Source of the DNA: Bifidobacterium breve | GTDB taxonomy: Bacteria; Actinomycetota; Acidimicrobiia; IMCC26256 | Direction of reading: 5' to 3' | Length of the DNA: 8,933 nt | Assembly: GCA_945907055.1 (NCBI GenBank) | Contig: CAMDSG010000065.1 | Span: 1-8,933 of the forward strand | Part shown: positions 1-6,195 of the stretch, one piece after another | Numbering within the stretch: the stretch's first letter is position 1 | Layout of the letters: each line of letters opens with the position of its first letter | Program-made: the position numbers and the translations under genes | The notes under the pieces: generated by a model | Database searches by the model: none | Told to the model about the DNA's origin: nothing | The model's input: only the letters and a program-made list of their open reading frames with translations

Positions 1-1326
1 GCCATCCTTGATGGGTTGTCTTGGGATTGGGAGACCTACCCGGAGTATTTAGACGCTGTAGAGGCGATGCGCCCAGCACTCAATGTTGTGGGCATGGTCG
101 GGCACTGCGCTCTTCGCTATCACGTGATGGGGGATCGTGCGCTCTCCGATGAAGAGCCGACTGAGGCTGAGATGGGTCAAATTCGCGATCTTGCTGCAGA
201 GTCGGTAGCCGGTGGCGCAGTTGGTTTCTCTACATCGCGCATCTTGATTCACTTGGTCCCTGATGGACGTCAGGTGCCGGGCACGTTCGCCAACGCTGAG
301 GAGTACTTTGCAGTAGCGGATGGTATGAACGACGCGGGTGGGGGACTCTTCCAGTCCGTTCCAGATTTTCAATCGCGCGCTGGTTATGAGTTCAAACTCC
401 TCCGCTCCATGGCTGAGCGTTGTGGTGATGTTCTATTCTCTGGCGGAGTTGGCGATGGCGATATGGAGACAGTCGCACGTCTGAATAATTTTCTAGAGGA
501 GACAAACGCGAACTCTGGGCGTATTACTTGCGCAACTCAGACGCGCCCGGGAGGGATGCTCACTGGGCTCGCCCAGGTTGCACCTGTAGCGGGAGAGAAG
601 TGGGGAACGGTTATGTCGCTACCCACGATTGAGGCGCGAGTCGCTGCCATTCGTGACCCGAAGACGCGAGCCGACTTGATTGAAGAAGGCCAACGCCTAG
701 GCACTTGGTATAACGCAGCGCGTATTCATCCACTCGGCACTGGCGAGACCCCGGTCTACGACCTAGATGAGAGCGGCTCACTCGCAGATCTTGCGCAGCG
801 AGCGGGAGTGCACCCGGTGGAGATCGTCATGGATCAACTCCTCGAGACCGACGGACGTGCACTCTTCAATACTTGGTTCTTCAACAGAAGCGGCGAAGCA
901 CTAGGGGAGTATCTGCAACTTGATGCTGTCTATCCAGGCCTCGGCGATGCAGGTGCGCACGCAGGGCAGATTTGTGACGCTGATGCGCCGACGCATTACC
1001 TCGCATACTGGGCACGTGATCGCGCTAAGGCGACTCTCTCGAAGGCCGTCCACGAACTAACAGCTAAGGCTGCAGCAGTTCTTGGCCTAAAAGATCGTGG
1101 CACGCTAAGAGTCGGTGCTTTCGCCGACGTAAACATCTTTGACCCCGAGCGCCTACAGACTGCGTACCCCGAGTACTCCTTTGATTTTCCAAACGGCAAG
1201 GGACGACTCAAGGTTCGCGCACAGGGATATGCCGCCACAATCGTGAATGGTGAAGTAGTAACCGAGCAGGGCAACCACACAGGTGCTCGCCCTGGCAGAG
1301 TCATTCGCGAGTTCGCTCGAGGTTAA
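1..1326 (+). CDS. Amidohydrolase of the N-acyl-D-amino-acid deacylase type, 5' end missing
   Basis: Metal-dependent amidohydrolase (Amidohydrolase_3 / D-aminoacylase group), expected to hydrolyse an amide such as an N-acyl-D-amino acid in the cytoplasm. The frame is open from base 1 (AILDGLSWDWETYPEYLDA), so the gene begins upstream; the TTG at 16 is internal, because W-WET-PEYLDA is a conserved mid-protein motif of the family. Further family motifs are GHCALR (about 100-117), GAVGFSTSR (214-240), the GDAGAHAGQICD segment (943-978) with the likely catalytic Asp codon at 946-948, and a C-terminal ADVNIFDPE strand followed by IVNGEVV and TGARPGRV, which rebuilds the small beta-sandwich. The N-terminal HxH metal motif lies outside the window. 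About 441 codons are present, near the usual C-terminal share of a protein of 500-580 residues. It stops at TAA 1324-1326 and converges on the next gene. The family is sure; the substrate cannot be told. Confidence 0.85.
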   Translation, partial: AILDGLSWDWETYPEYLDAVEAMRPALNVVGMVGHCALRYHVMGDRALSDEEPTEAEMGQIRDLAAESVAGGAVGFSTSRILIHLVPDGRQVPGTFANAEEYFAVADGMNDAGGGLFQSVPDFQSRAGYEFKLLRSMAERCGDVLFSGGVGDGDMETVARLNNFLEETNANSGRITCATQTRPGGMLTGLAQVAPVAGEKWGTVMSLPTIEARVAAIRDPKTRADLIEEGQRLGTWYNAARIHPLGTGETPVYDLDESGSLADLAQRAGVHPVEIVMDQLLETDGRALFNTWFFNRSGEALGEYLQLDAVYPGLGDAGAHAGQICDADAPTHYLAYWARDRAKATLSKAVHELTAKAAAVLGLKDRGTLRVGAFADVNIFDPERLQTAYPEYSFDFPNGKGRLKVRAQGYAATIVNGEVVTEQGNHTGARPGRVIREFARG

Positions 1327-1362
1327 GCAGCACCATCTCTAGTGCGTATCTTGATCGAAGAC

Positions 1363-1803
1363 TTACGTGCTCAAAGAGACTGTCTCAAGGAGGATAAGCG
1401 GTATCTCGCGATCGGTTTTCTCCTGGTAGCCACGGTAGTTAGCGTGGTCGACGGTAATGCGAGGCCACATCTCGGCTCGCTCCTCACTAGTAGCGATTCG
1501 CGCGTTGCGTGTATGTGTTTCCTTCCCGCCGATCCTTACCTGCACTTCAGGGTTGGCCTGCAGGTTTAGGAACCAAGCAGGGTTGCGGTCGTCACCTCCG
1601 CGCGATGCGACTATCAAATAGGTCTCGCCGATCTGGAGTGGCGACGTGAGCAGGCAGGAGCGGGGCTCACCAGATTTACGGCCGATTGTCGTGAGCTCAA
1701 GCACTGGCATTCCAGATGCGCGCCACCCGACCTTGCCGAGAGTTACAGAGAGTAAGGCGCGGTGCACCGCGTTCATGGTCTTGAGGGCGAAGTCGCTAGG
1801 CAT
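1363..1803 (-). CDS. Ddn-like deazaflavin (F420)-dependent nitroreductase/quinone reductase family protein
   Basis: Small split-beta-barrel protein of the F420H2-dependent Ddn family (deazaflavin-dependent nitroreductase), which uses reduced F420 to reduce quinones or other electrophiles. The pattern is clear: PVLELTTIGRKSGEPR, then the hydrophobic strand TYLIVASRGGDDRNPAWFLNLQANPEV, then RIGGKE, and a C-terminal RITVDHANYRGYQEKTDREIPLILLE. In Mycobacterium Ddn the matching GRKTG and GG.DKNP.W..NL segments contact F420. I choose ATG 1803 (146 aa). ATG 1812 and a TTG at 1863 are in frame upstream, but none has a Shine-Dalgarno, while a TATCAT box lies 8-13 bases before 1803, fitting a leaderless start. 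The ATG at 1812 partly overlaps that box. The stop at 1363-1365 lies 36 bp from the stop of the converging amidohydrolase. F420 use points to Actinobacteria, with some Chloroflexi and Archaea as alternatives. Family confident; physiological substrate unknown. Confidence 0.85.
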   Translation of the reverse strand: MPSDFALKTMNAVHRALLSVTLGKVGWRASGMPVLELTTIGRKSGEPRSCLLTSPLQIGETYLIVASRGGDDRNPAWFLNLQANPEVQVRIGGKETHTRNARIATSEERAEMWPRITVDHANYRGYQEKTDREIPLILLETVSLST

Positions 1804-1810
1804 GCTCTGC

Positions 1811-1816
1811 ATGATA
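1811..1816 (-). promoter_or_regulatory. Putative leaderless -10 box of the F420-dependent oxidoreductase gene
   Basis: On the minus strand TATCAT (TANNNT class) occupies -13 to -8 relative to ATG 1803, so transcription would begin at or next to the start codon. No purine-rich ribosome site precedes this ATG and no -35 box is evident. The same arrangement recurs before three other genes of the window. Confidence 0.35.
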
Positions 1817-2059
1817 AGGCATTCAGATGCCGGCAGCCTGTGCAGAGTATGTGCCACCCTCAATTGCGTTACGGTTGTGCTGCCTTACTCCCATATCTCA
1901 GGGCTCTTCTATGCAAGCCTCTTAACAACTCCAGAGGGTGTTTTCTCTCACCTCAGTTCGGCGATCACATGAGATGACGGGACTCACCGAACGATTGAGG
2001 CTGTCAGGAAAGTGAGGAAGTGGAGCACAATCTGCGCCGACGGCTCCGAGTAAACCCCC

Positions 2060-2081
2060 GGCCGGCTGGCGGCCAGCGGCC
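2060..2081 (+). other. GC-rich hairpin upstream of the initiator tRNA
   Basis: GGCC (2060-2063) and GCTGG (2065-2069) pair with CCAGC (2073-2077) and GGCC (2078-2081), with one bulged G at 2064 and a three-base loop, giving a nine-pair stem. It lies 26 bases before the mature tRNA 5' end. No T-run follows, so a classic terminator is not supported. It may be chance in a GC-rich patch, a transcript barrier, or part of a longer tRNA precursor. Confidence 0.35.
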
Positions 2082-2090
2082 TCACCGGAC

Positions 2091-2096
2091 TACCCT
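2091..2096 (+). promoter_or_regulatory. Possible -10 box of the initiator tRNA
   Basis: TACCCT fits TANNNT and would place the transcript start near A2103, five bases before the mature tRNA 5' end. No matching -35 hexamer is visible 16-18 bases upstream, where the GC-rich hairpin sits. A weak call based on position alone. Confidence 0.22.
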
Positions 2097-2107
2097 CTTG
2101 GCAACGG

Positions 2108-2184
<77 letters not shown>

Positions 2185-2198
2185 TCGAGAAACATCGA

Positions 2199-2222
2199 GA
2201 ACCCCTGCTACGGCAGGGGTTC
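2199..2222 (+). terminator. Terminator-type hairpin after tRNA-fMet, UACG tetraloop
   Basis: GAACCCCTGC (2199-2208) pairs perfectly over ten positions with GCAGGGGTTC (2213-2222), closing the four-base loop TACG. The C(UACG)G tetraloop belongs to the exceptionally stable UNCG class. The stem starts 15 bases after the encoded CCA. No T-run follows (ATCGCG), so it may be a tail-less terminator of the kind frequent in Actinobacteria, or a 3' stability and processing element of the tRNA precursor. Confidence 0.7.
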
Positions 2223-2468
2223 ATCGCGTAATGGCATGGTTTAGGCAGGTCGCAAAAACATGGTCAGGCTGCGTACATGCGGAGGATTCATCGCAAGGAG
2301 ACCTCTCGTAGTTGGGTGGCTACGTCTTTAAGTTTGTCGAACGTATCTTCGATTAAAGAGCATGGTTGGGGCAATGACAAGAGAGTTTGCAGATTATTTA
2401 GAGATGCCAAAGTTCAGGTCTCCCCAAACGCAGAGTTCTGAGCCGCAGTTTCCTTACCCAATTCGCCG
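2223..2468. other. Intergenic region between tRNA and DoxX-like gene
   Basis: About 245 bp with no recognisable gene. It contains a 36-codon frame (ATG 2374, stop TGA 2482-2484) that overlaps the DoxX-like start in an ATGA arrangement but has no ribosome site and no recognisable product. I do not call it a gene. Promoter elements for the downstream membrane-protein gene should lie at its right end. Confidence 0.45.
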
Positions 2469-2474
2469 TAGTAT
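2469..2474 (+). promoter_or_regulatory. Putative leaderless -10 box of the DoxX-like gene
   Basis: TAGTAT lies at -12 to -7 relative to ATG 2481, the ideal spacing for transcription starting on the A of the start codon. The bases in between (TTCGTT) offer no Shine-Dalgarno. No -35 hexamer is apparent. Confidence 0.45.
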
Positions 2475-2480
2475 TTCGTT

Positions 2481-2915
2481 ATGAATCCTTGGAAGCGCCG
2501 CTTGTTAGTCCTTGCACGTTTGGTGCTTGGCGCCTTCTTGATCTTTGCAGGCATTGGTCATCTAGGAGCGCAGCGCGCTGAGTTCCAGGCTCAGGTGCCT
2601 TCTTGGATTCCGATCGCTGCTGACACAGTGGTGGTCGTATCGGGAATAGTGGAGATAACTCTAGGAGCGGCGTTGGTCTTGGCTCGCCGTCGCTCTCCGA
2701 TTGTTGGAGTCATTGTGGCTGCTTTCTTCATCGCAATTTTCCCTGGAAACATTGCACAGTTTGTCGAGGGTAAAAGTGCGTTTGGCTTGGACTCGGATAC
2801 TCAGAGATTCGTGCGTCTGTGGTTCCAGCCCGTGCTTGTGGTCTGGGCGCTATGGTCGACCGGCGGATGGGGTTGGCTTCGTAGTCGGCGTAAATCCAAG
2901 CGCTCATTCACCTAG
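2481..2915 (+). CDS. DoxX-like four-helix integral membrane protein
   Basis: A 144-residue protein with four hydrophobic helices at about residues 8-28, 44-67, 72-92 and 111-127, and a basic C-terminus (RSRRKSKR) that probably faces the cytoplasm. Family signs are FAGIGHLG at the end of helix 1, VPSWIPI before helix 2, VVSGIVEITLGAALVL in helix 2, FPGNI in helix 3 and RFVRLWFQP before helix 4. These match the DoxX/DoxD-like superfamily, whose members are small membrane proteins tied in some cases to quinone or thiol redox chemistry and often of unknown function. ATG 2481 has no Shine-Dalgarno but does have a leaderless-type -10 box. The di-iron hydroxylase gene follows 64 bp downstream on the same strand, so the two may share a transcript and this protein may act near that membrane enzyme. 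Fold assignment is good; role unknown. Confidence 0.75.
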   Translation: MNPWKRRLLVLARLVLGAFLIFAGIGHLGAQRAEFQAQVPSWIPIAADTVVVVSGIVEITLGAALVLARRRSPIVGVIVAAFFIAIFPGNIAQFVEGKSAFGLDSDTQRFVRLWFQPVLVVWALWSTGGWGWLRSRRKSKRSFT

Positions 2916-2967
2916 GTCGAGCGATGTATATAGAGATTTCTTTCTCTGTCAGCGGATAGCGATTGTT

Positions 2968-2973
2968 AGGAGG
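2968..2973 (+). promoter_or_regulatory. Strong ribosome binding site deciding the GTG start at 2980
   Basis: A perfect AGGAGG sits six bases before GTG 2980. It is the strongest Shine-Dalgarno in the window. It fixes the unusual GTG start of the hydroxylase and fits an internal operon gene translated from a long leader, unlike the SD-less neighbours. Confidence 0.85.
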
Positions 2974-2979
2974 GCTTAG

Positions 2980-3855
2980 GTGAAGCTAAAGAAGTTCCCC
3001 GTAGAACTGATCGCTATACCTATGTATTTCGCGACTATTGAGCTTGAGCGCCGCTGGATGAAAAAGCACGCTGAGGAGCGTGGGCTTCGTGGTTACAACG
3101 AAGCAGATGCCAAGACCAGTCTCGCTATGGGGACCGCGAGCGTTGTAGTGAAATTTGCTATGGCTCCCTTGCAGGCTCGTGTTATGCGCGCTGCTTTTGA
3201 TCGACGTGTTGTCTCGCATCGCTCGAGAGTTGTAGAGGTTGCAATTGCAATGGTTGGATGGGACCTCATCTACTACTGGTGGCACAGAGTGAACCACCGC
3301 TCAAGGATCGCTTGGGCGGTTCACTCCCAGCATCATTCGTCCGAGTATTACAACCTATCGACTGCGCTTCGCCAGGGGAGCCCTGAGCACTCTGGGCTTC
3401 TCTTCTTCCCGCTCCTAGGTTTTATTGGTGTCTCGCCTTGGGCTAACGGGGTAAGCGGTGGTCTTAATTTGATTTATCAATATTGGATACACACGGAGGC
3501 GATTGATCGCATGCCTAAGTGGTTTGAGAGGGTATTCAATACCCCTTCACATCATCGTGCTCACCATGGCGTAAACCCGCAGTACATAGATAAGAACTAC
3601 GGCGGCATCCTCATCTCTTGGGACAGGCTCTTTGGAACCTTTGAACCAGAGCAGGAGAGAGTCGTCTACGGCCTTACAAAGAACCTCAATACCTACGATC
3701 TAAAGGTTGCGATAGGTGGAGAGTTTCAAGCAATTGAGCGCGACGTACGAATCTGGAGAGGGCTGCGCGCAAAACTCGGTGCGGTCTTCATGCCTCCAGA
3801 TTGGACTCCTAAGTCGGAGAGCAGCGCCCTCGCTTCAGCCTCTATGGAGTACTAG
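2980..3855 (+). CDS. Fatty acid hydroxylase / sterol desaturase superfamily di-iron membrane oxygenase
   Basis: Integral membrane non-haem di-iron enzyme (291 aa) that uses O2 to hydroxylate or desaturate a lipid. The three histidine clusters of the superfamily are all present: HRVNH (H102, H106), HSQHH (H115, H118, H119) and HHRAHH (H191, H192, H195, H196), with an added H171 in the intervening helix. The motifs YYWWHRVNHRSRIAWAVH and HHSSEYYNLSTALRQ resemble the branch that includes alkylglycerol monooxygenase-like and bacterial sterol-desaturase-like proteins. Hydrophobic segments lie around residues 5-20, 48-65, 84-100, 137-155 and 158-172. The start is GTG 2980, set by AGGAGG. It lies 64 bp after the DoxX-like gene. 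Its last 14 bases overlap the 3' end of the opposing small membrane-protein gene. The substrate (sterol, ether lipid, carotenoid or fatty acid) cannot be chosen from sequence alone. Confidence 0.88.
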   Translation: MKLKKFPVELIAIPMYFATIELERRWMKKHAEERGLRGYNEADAKTSLAMGTASVVVKFAMAPLQARVMRAAFDRRVVSHRSRVVEVAIAMVGWDLIYYWWHRVNHRSRIAWAVHSQHHSSEYYNLSTALRQGSPEHSGLLFFPLLGFIGVSPWANGVSGGLNLIYQYWIHTEAIDRMPKWFERVFNTPSHHRAHHGVNPQYIDKNYGGILISWDRLFGTFEPEQERVVYGLTKNLNTYDLKVAIGGEFQAIERDVRIWRGLRAKLGAVFMPPDWTPKSESSALASASMEY

Positions 3856-4144
3856 TAGTTGGAGTGGGTGACCCCCCACCCGTTGAGGGAGCTGTAGTTG
3901 GAGTGGGTGACCCCCCACCCGTTGAGGGAGCTGTAGTTGTAGTTGTAGTTGTAGGAGTACTGCAATCCGTTTTGTTCGAGTTGCAACCGCTCGTTGCACT
4001 GTTTCTAGGCAGCACACCAACGGCAAGAAGGGCGAGCGCCAATACTCCAACTGCGACTGCTCCGAGAATGATGTTGCGACGCCGCTTTCCAGCACGCTCG
4101 CCAGTTGATCCGTTAGATCCTTTTGCCTGCTCAGTTGAAGTCAT
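3842..4144 (-). CDS. Small single-pass membrane protein with repetitive Thr/Pro/Gly-rich outer tail
   Basis: A 100-residue protein of no recognised family. Residues 1-23 are hydrophilic and end in KRRR. Residues 24-45 form one transmembrane helix (IILGAVAVGVLALALLAVGVL). By the positive-inside rule the C-terminal half lies outside. That half has two cysteines (C54, C61), a run of seven threonines, and a 13-residue unit APSTGGGSPTPTT present twice. Such low-complexity tails resemble actinobacterial wall-spanning linkers and may be O-mannosylated; that is inference. The start ATG 4144 is preceded by GAGGA four bases upstream, a fair Shine-Dalgarno, and the N-terminal design argues for a real gene despite its shortness. 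The stop TAG at 3844-3842 overlaps the opposing hydroxylase by 14 bp. The plus strand here also reads open (3864-4184), but as low-complexity Val/Gly without domain features. No lipobox is seen. Confidence 0.65.
   Translation of the reverse strand: MTSTEQAKGSNGSTGERAGKRRRNIILGAVAVGVLALALLAVGVLPRNSATSGCNSNKTDCSTPTTTTTTTAPSTGGGSPTPTTAPSTGGGSPTPTTSTP
3855..3932. repeat. Two exact tandem copies of a 39-bp unit
   Basis: Bases 3855-3893 and 3894-3932 are identical 39-mers. The unit length is a multiple of three, so copy-number change keeps the frame and adds or removes 13 residues (APSTGGGSPTPTT) in the tail of the minus-strand membrane protein. Each unit contains GGGTG and CACCC six bases apart, able to form a short hairpin. 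The array begins on the last base of the hydroxylase stop codon. Confidence 0.95.
3933..3954. repeat. Hexamer repeat (GTAGTT) encoding a threonine run
   Basis: Three and two-thirds copies of GTAGTT directly abut the 39-bp repeats, whose units also begin with GTAGTT. On the minus strand they read ACT/ACA codons and give the poly-Thr stretch. Slippage here would change length in frame by two threonines at a time. Confidence 0.9.
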
Positions 4145-4229
4145 GGTGTCCTCGGCTGTTTCCTCGGTTGGTTGCTACTTGTGAGCGGTTACCTTAGTCG
4201 CCTCTACCTCCGCTCGGAAAGAGTGCTTA

Positions 4230-4259
4230 TTGGGAGAGTGAATCGGGTACGGGTAGGAT
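4230..4259 (+). promoter_or_regulatory. Candidate promoter of the alkylsulfatase gene
   Basis: TTGGGA (4230-4235) and TAGGAT (4254-4259) are separated by 18 bases and resemble -35 and -10 boxes. The transcript would start near A4266, only about four bases before ATG 4270, so the message would be nearly leaderless. The region 4145-4269 is divergent and must also hold the promoter of the minus-strand membrane protein. Confidence 0.4.
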
Positions 4260-4269
4260 CCCTTGATAT

Positions 4270-6174
4270 ATGACTGACAACTCAGCCCTCCCAAAGCCCG
4301 CAACTGTTGCTACTGCAAAGGCAAATCAGGATGTGGCAGATTCGCTAAATTTCACCGACCTTGCTGACTTCGAGCGAGCGCGCCGTGGGCTGATCTCGCA
4401 GATTGATCCGCCGACAATAGCGGGGCCCGCTGGAAACATCATCTGGGATGTGACGCGATATGACTTTATTGAGGGCGATGCGCCGGCATCTGTTAACCCC
4501 AGTCTCTGGCGACAAGCACAACTCAATAACATCCACGGTTTGTTTGAGGTAGTCCCTGGCATCTATCAAGTGCGCGGATACGACATCTCGAATATCTCGT
4601 TTATACGAGGTGAGACTGGCTGGATCGTTGTTGATCCGCTTACTGTCGCTGAGACTGCGGCAGCAGCCCGGGCACTCATTGATGAGGCCTTCGGTGTACT
4701 ACCAATACACGCTGTCATCTATACCCATAGTCATGCAGATCACTATGGAGGAATTCGCGGGATCGTTACCGATGAAGAGATCGCATCTGGGGAAGTTCGA
4801 GTTATCGCACCCGATGGTTTCCTCGAGGCAGCGATTAGTGAGAACGTAACTGCTGGACCAGCAATGACCCGACGCGCCATGTATATGTATGGCGTGCTCC
4901 TACCGGTTGGAGCGCAAGGCCACATTGATGCAGGTCTTGGTAAGACGATTCCGATCGGCAATCGAGGCTTAATAGCGCCGACCGAATTAATTATTGAGTC
5001 CGGAACAGTTCTAGAGATAGATGGAGTGCCAATTGAGTTCCAGCTCACTCCAGGTACCGAGGCTCCCTCTGAGATGAACTTTTACTTTCCATCCTTTCGA
5101 GCCGTATGCATGGCCGAGAACTGTGTGGCGACGCTGCACAACGTATACACCCCACGAGGTGCTGAGATTCGGGACTCGCTTGGATGGAGCAAGTACATAG
5201 ATGACGCAATAGATCTCTTCTTATCTCGCAGTGATGTCGCGTTTGCATCTCACCACTGGCCAAGATGGGGAACAGATGACATAGCTGCCTACCTCGGTGG
5301 ACAGCGTGACATTTATCGCTATATCCATGATGAAACTATGCGACTCGCTAACCATGGTTATACGGCTACTGAGATAGCGGAGATGGTGAAACTGCCATCG
5401 GCGATCGGCGACGAGTGGTTCAACCGTGATTACTACGGAACGGTTAACCACAATGTCAAGGCTGTCTACCAGCGCTACTTGGGTTGGTTTGACGCGAACC
5501 CAGCGCACCTATTTGAGCTCCCTCCTGTTGAGGCAGCAGTGAAGGTCATTGAGTATATGGGGGGAGCGGATGCCGTTCTCACGCGAGCTCGTACGGATTT
5601 CGATCGTGGCGAGTATCGCTGGGTGGCACAGGTTGTGAACCATGTTGTATTCGCAGACCCAGGTAATACTCAGGCACGCCAACTTCAAGCTGATGCGCTA
5701 GAGCAGCTTGGATACCAGTCTGAGTCAGGGCCTTGGCGATCGTTTTACTTGACCGCTGCGCAGGAGTTGCGTAACGGAACGCCTTCGCTACCCGGGGTGC
5801 GCGGTGCAGTGAGCCTTGATGTCATGCGTGCGATGACTCCTGAGATGGTTTTAGACAACTGTGCAGTGAAACTAAATGGTCCACTAGCAGCAGCACACGA
5901 TCTCAGTTTCGAGATTGATTTCACAGACAGGGGAGAGGTCCGTACTGTCTTTCTCTCTAACGGAACTCTGAGGCATAGGCCGTTCTCAATAGGGGTTGCA
6001 AATAAGTTTGCGCTCACGCTCGAGACCTTCGTCAACCTAACCAGCAAGACAATGACGCTTGATGATGCGAAGACCTCGGGAGCGCTGGTCGCAACAGGCG
6101 AATCCGGCGAATTTGAGACCTTCCTAGGCCTCCTCGAACAGTTTGATGTGTTCTTCGCAATTATTGAGCCGTGA
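4270..6174 (+). CDS. Alkylsulfatase of the metallo-beta-lactamase superfamily (SdsA1/BDS1 type)
   Basis: Binuclear zinc enzyme that hydrolyses alkyl sulfate esters (dodecyl sulfate is the model substrate) to alcohol and sulfate. The 634-residue length is normal for the family. The N-terminal catalytic domain (about 80-390) has THSHADHYGG with H153, H155, D157 and H158; GTEAPSEMNFYFP with E264; AENCVATLHNVYTPRGAE with E283; and ASHHWPRWG with H328. All sit 16 residues before the zinc ligands I recall for Pseudomonas SdsA1 (H169, H171, D173, H174, E280, E299, H344), so no ligand is lost. A helical dimerisation domain (about 395-510) and a C-terminal SCP2-like domain (about 520-634, hydrophobic substrate binding) follow. 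SdsA1 is exported, but this protein starts MTDNSALPKPATVATAKANQ without a signal peptide, so it looks cytoplasmic. The start is ATG 4270, with only a distant AGGA at 4255-4258. It converges on the glycosyltransferase-like gene with 18 bp between stops. Primary versus secondary alkyl sulfate preference cannot be told. Confidence 0.93.
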   Translation: MTDNSALPKPATVATAKANQDVADSLNFTDLADFERARRGLISQIDPPTIAGPAGNIIWDVTRYDFIEGDAPASVNPSLWRQAQLNNIHGLFEVVPGIYQVRGYDISNISFIRGETGWIVVDPLTVAETAAAARALIDEAFGVLPIHAVIYTHSHADHYGGIRGIVTDEEIASGEVRVIAPDGFLEAAISENVTAGPAMTRRAMYMYGVLLPVGAQGHIDAGLGKTIPIGNRGLIAPTELIIESGTVLEIDGVPIEFQLTPGTEAPSEMNFYFPSFRAVCMAENCVATLHNVYTPRGAEIRDSLGWSKYIDDAIDLFLSRSDVAFASHHWPRWGTDDIAAYLGGQRDIYRYIHDETMRLANHGYTATEIAEMVKLPSAIGDEWFNRDYYGTVNHNVKAVYQRYLGWFDANPAHLFELPPVEAAVKVIEYMGGADAVLTRARTDFDRGEYRWVAQVVNHVVFADPGNTQARQLQADALEQLGYQSESGPWRSFYLTAAQELRNGTPSLPGVRGAVSLDVMRAMTPEMVLDNCAVKLNGPLAAAHDLSFEIDFTDRGEVRTVFLSNGTLRHRPFSIGVANKFALTLETFVNLTSKTMTLDDAKTSGALVATGESGEFETFLGLLEQFDVFFAIIEP

Positions 6175-6195
6175 TACTGCGACTGACCAGTATTA
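6172..6195. terminator. Weak hairpin spanning both convergent stop codons
   Basis: TGATACTG (6172-6179) pairs with CAGTATTA (6188-6195) through one G-T wobble, with an eight-base loop. The left arm contains the TGA of the alkylsulfatase and the right arm the reverse complement of the TAA of the opposing gene. It is AT-rich and has no T-run, so it is only a candidate bidirectional end signal. Confidence 0.25.

Larger units (their letters stand above)
1817..2107. other. Intergenic region between the Ddn-like gene and the initiator tRNA
   Basis: About 290 bp with no convincing gene on either strand; the open frames are short, lack family motifs and lack start signals. It should hold the upstream control of the minus-strand oxidoreductase gene and the promoter of the plus-strand tRNA. 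The only clear structure is the GC-rich hairpin at 2060-2081, annotated separately. Confidence 0.5.

Noticed and set aside
1646..1972. Plus-strand frames over the F420-dependent oxidoreductase gene.
   Set aside because: The minus strand shows a full Ddn-family motif set; the plus-strand frames have no family signs and are shadows.
3855..3954. Tandem repeats considered as a CRISPR array.
   Set aside because: The units are directly adjacent with no spacers and lie inside a coding sequence.
3864..4184. Plus-strand open frame of 106 codons opposite the small membrane protein.
   Set aside because: It is Val/Gly/Pro low complexity caused by the repeats and has no start signal; the minus strand shows a basic N-terminus, a transmembrane helix and a Shine-Dalgarno instead.
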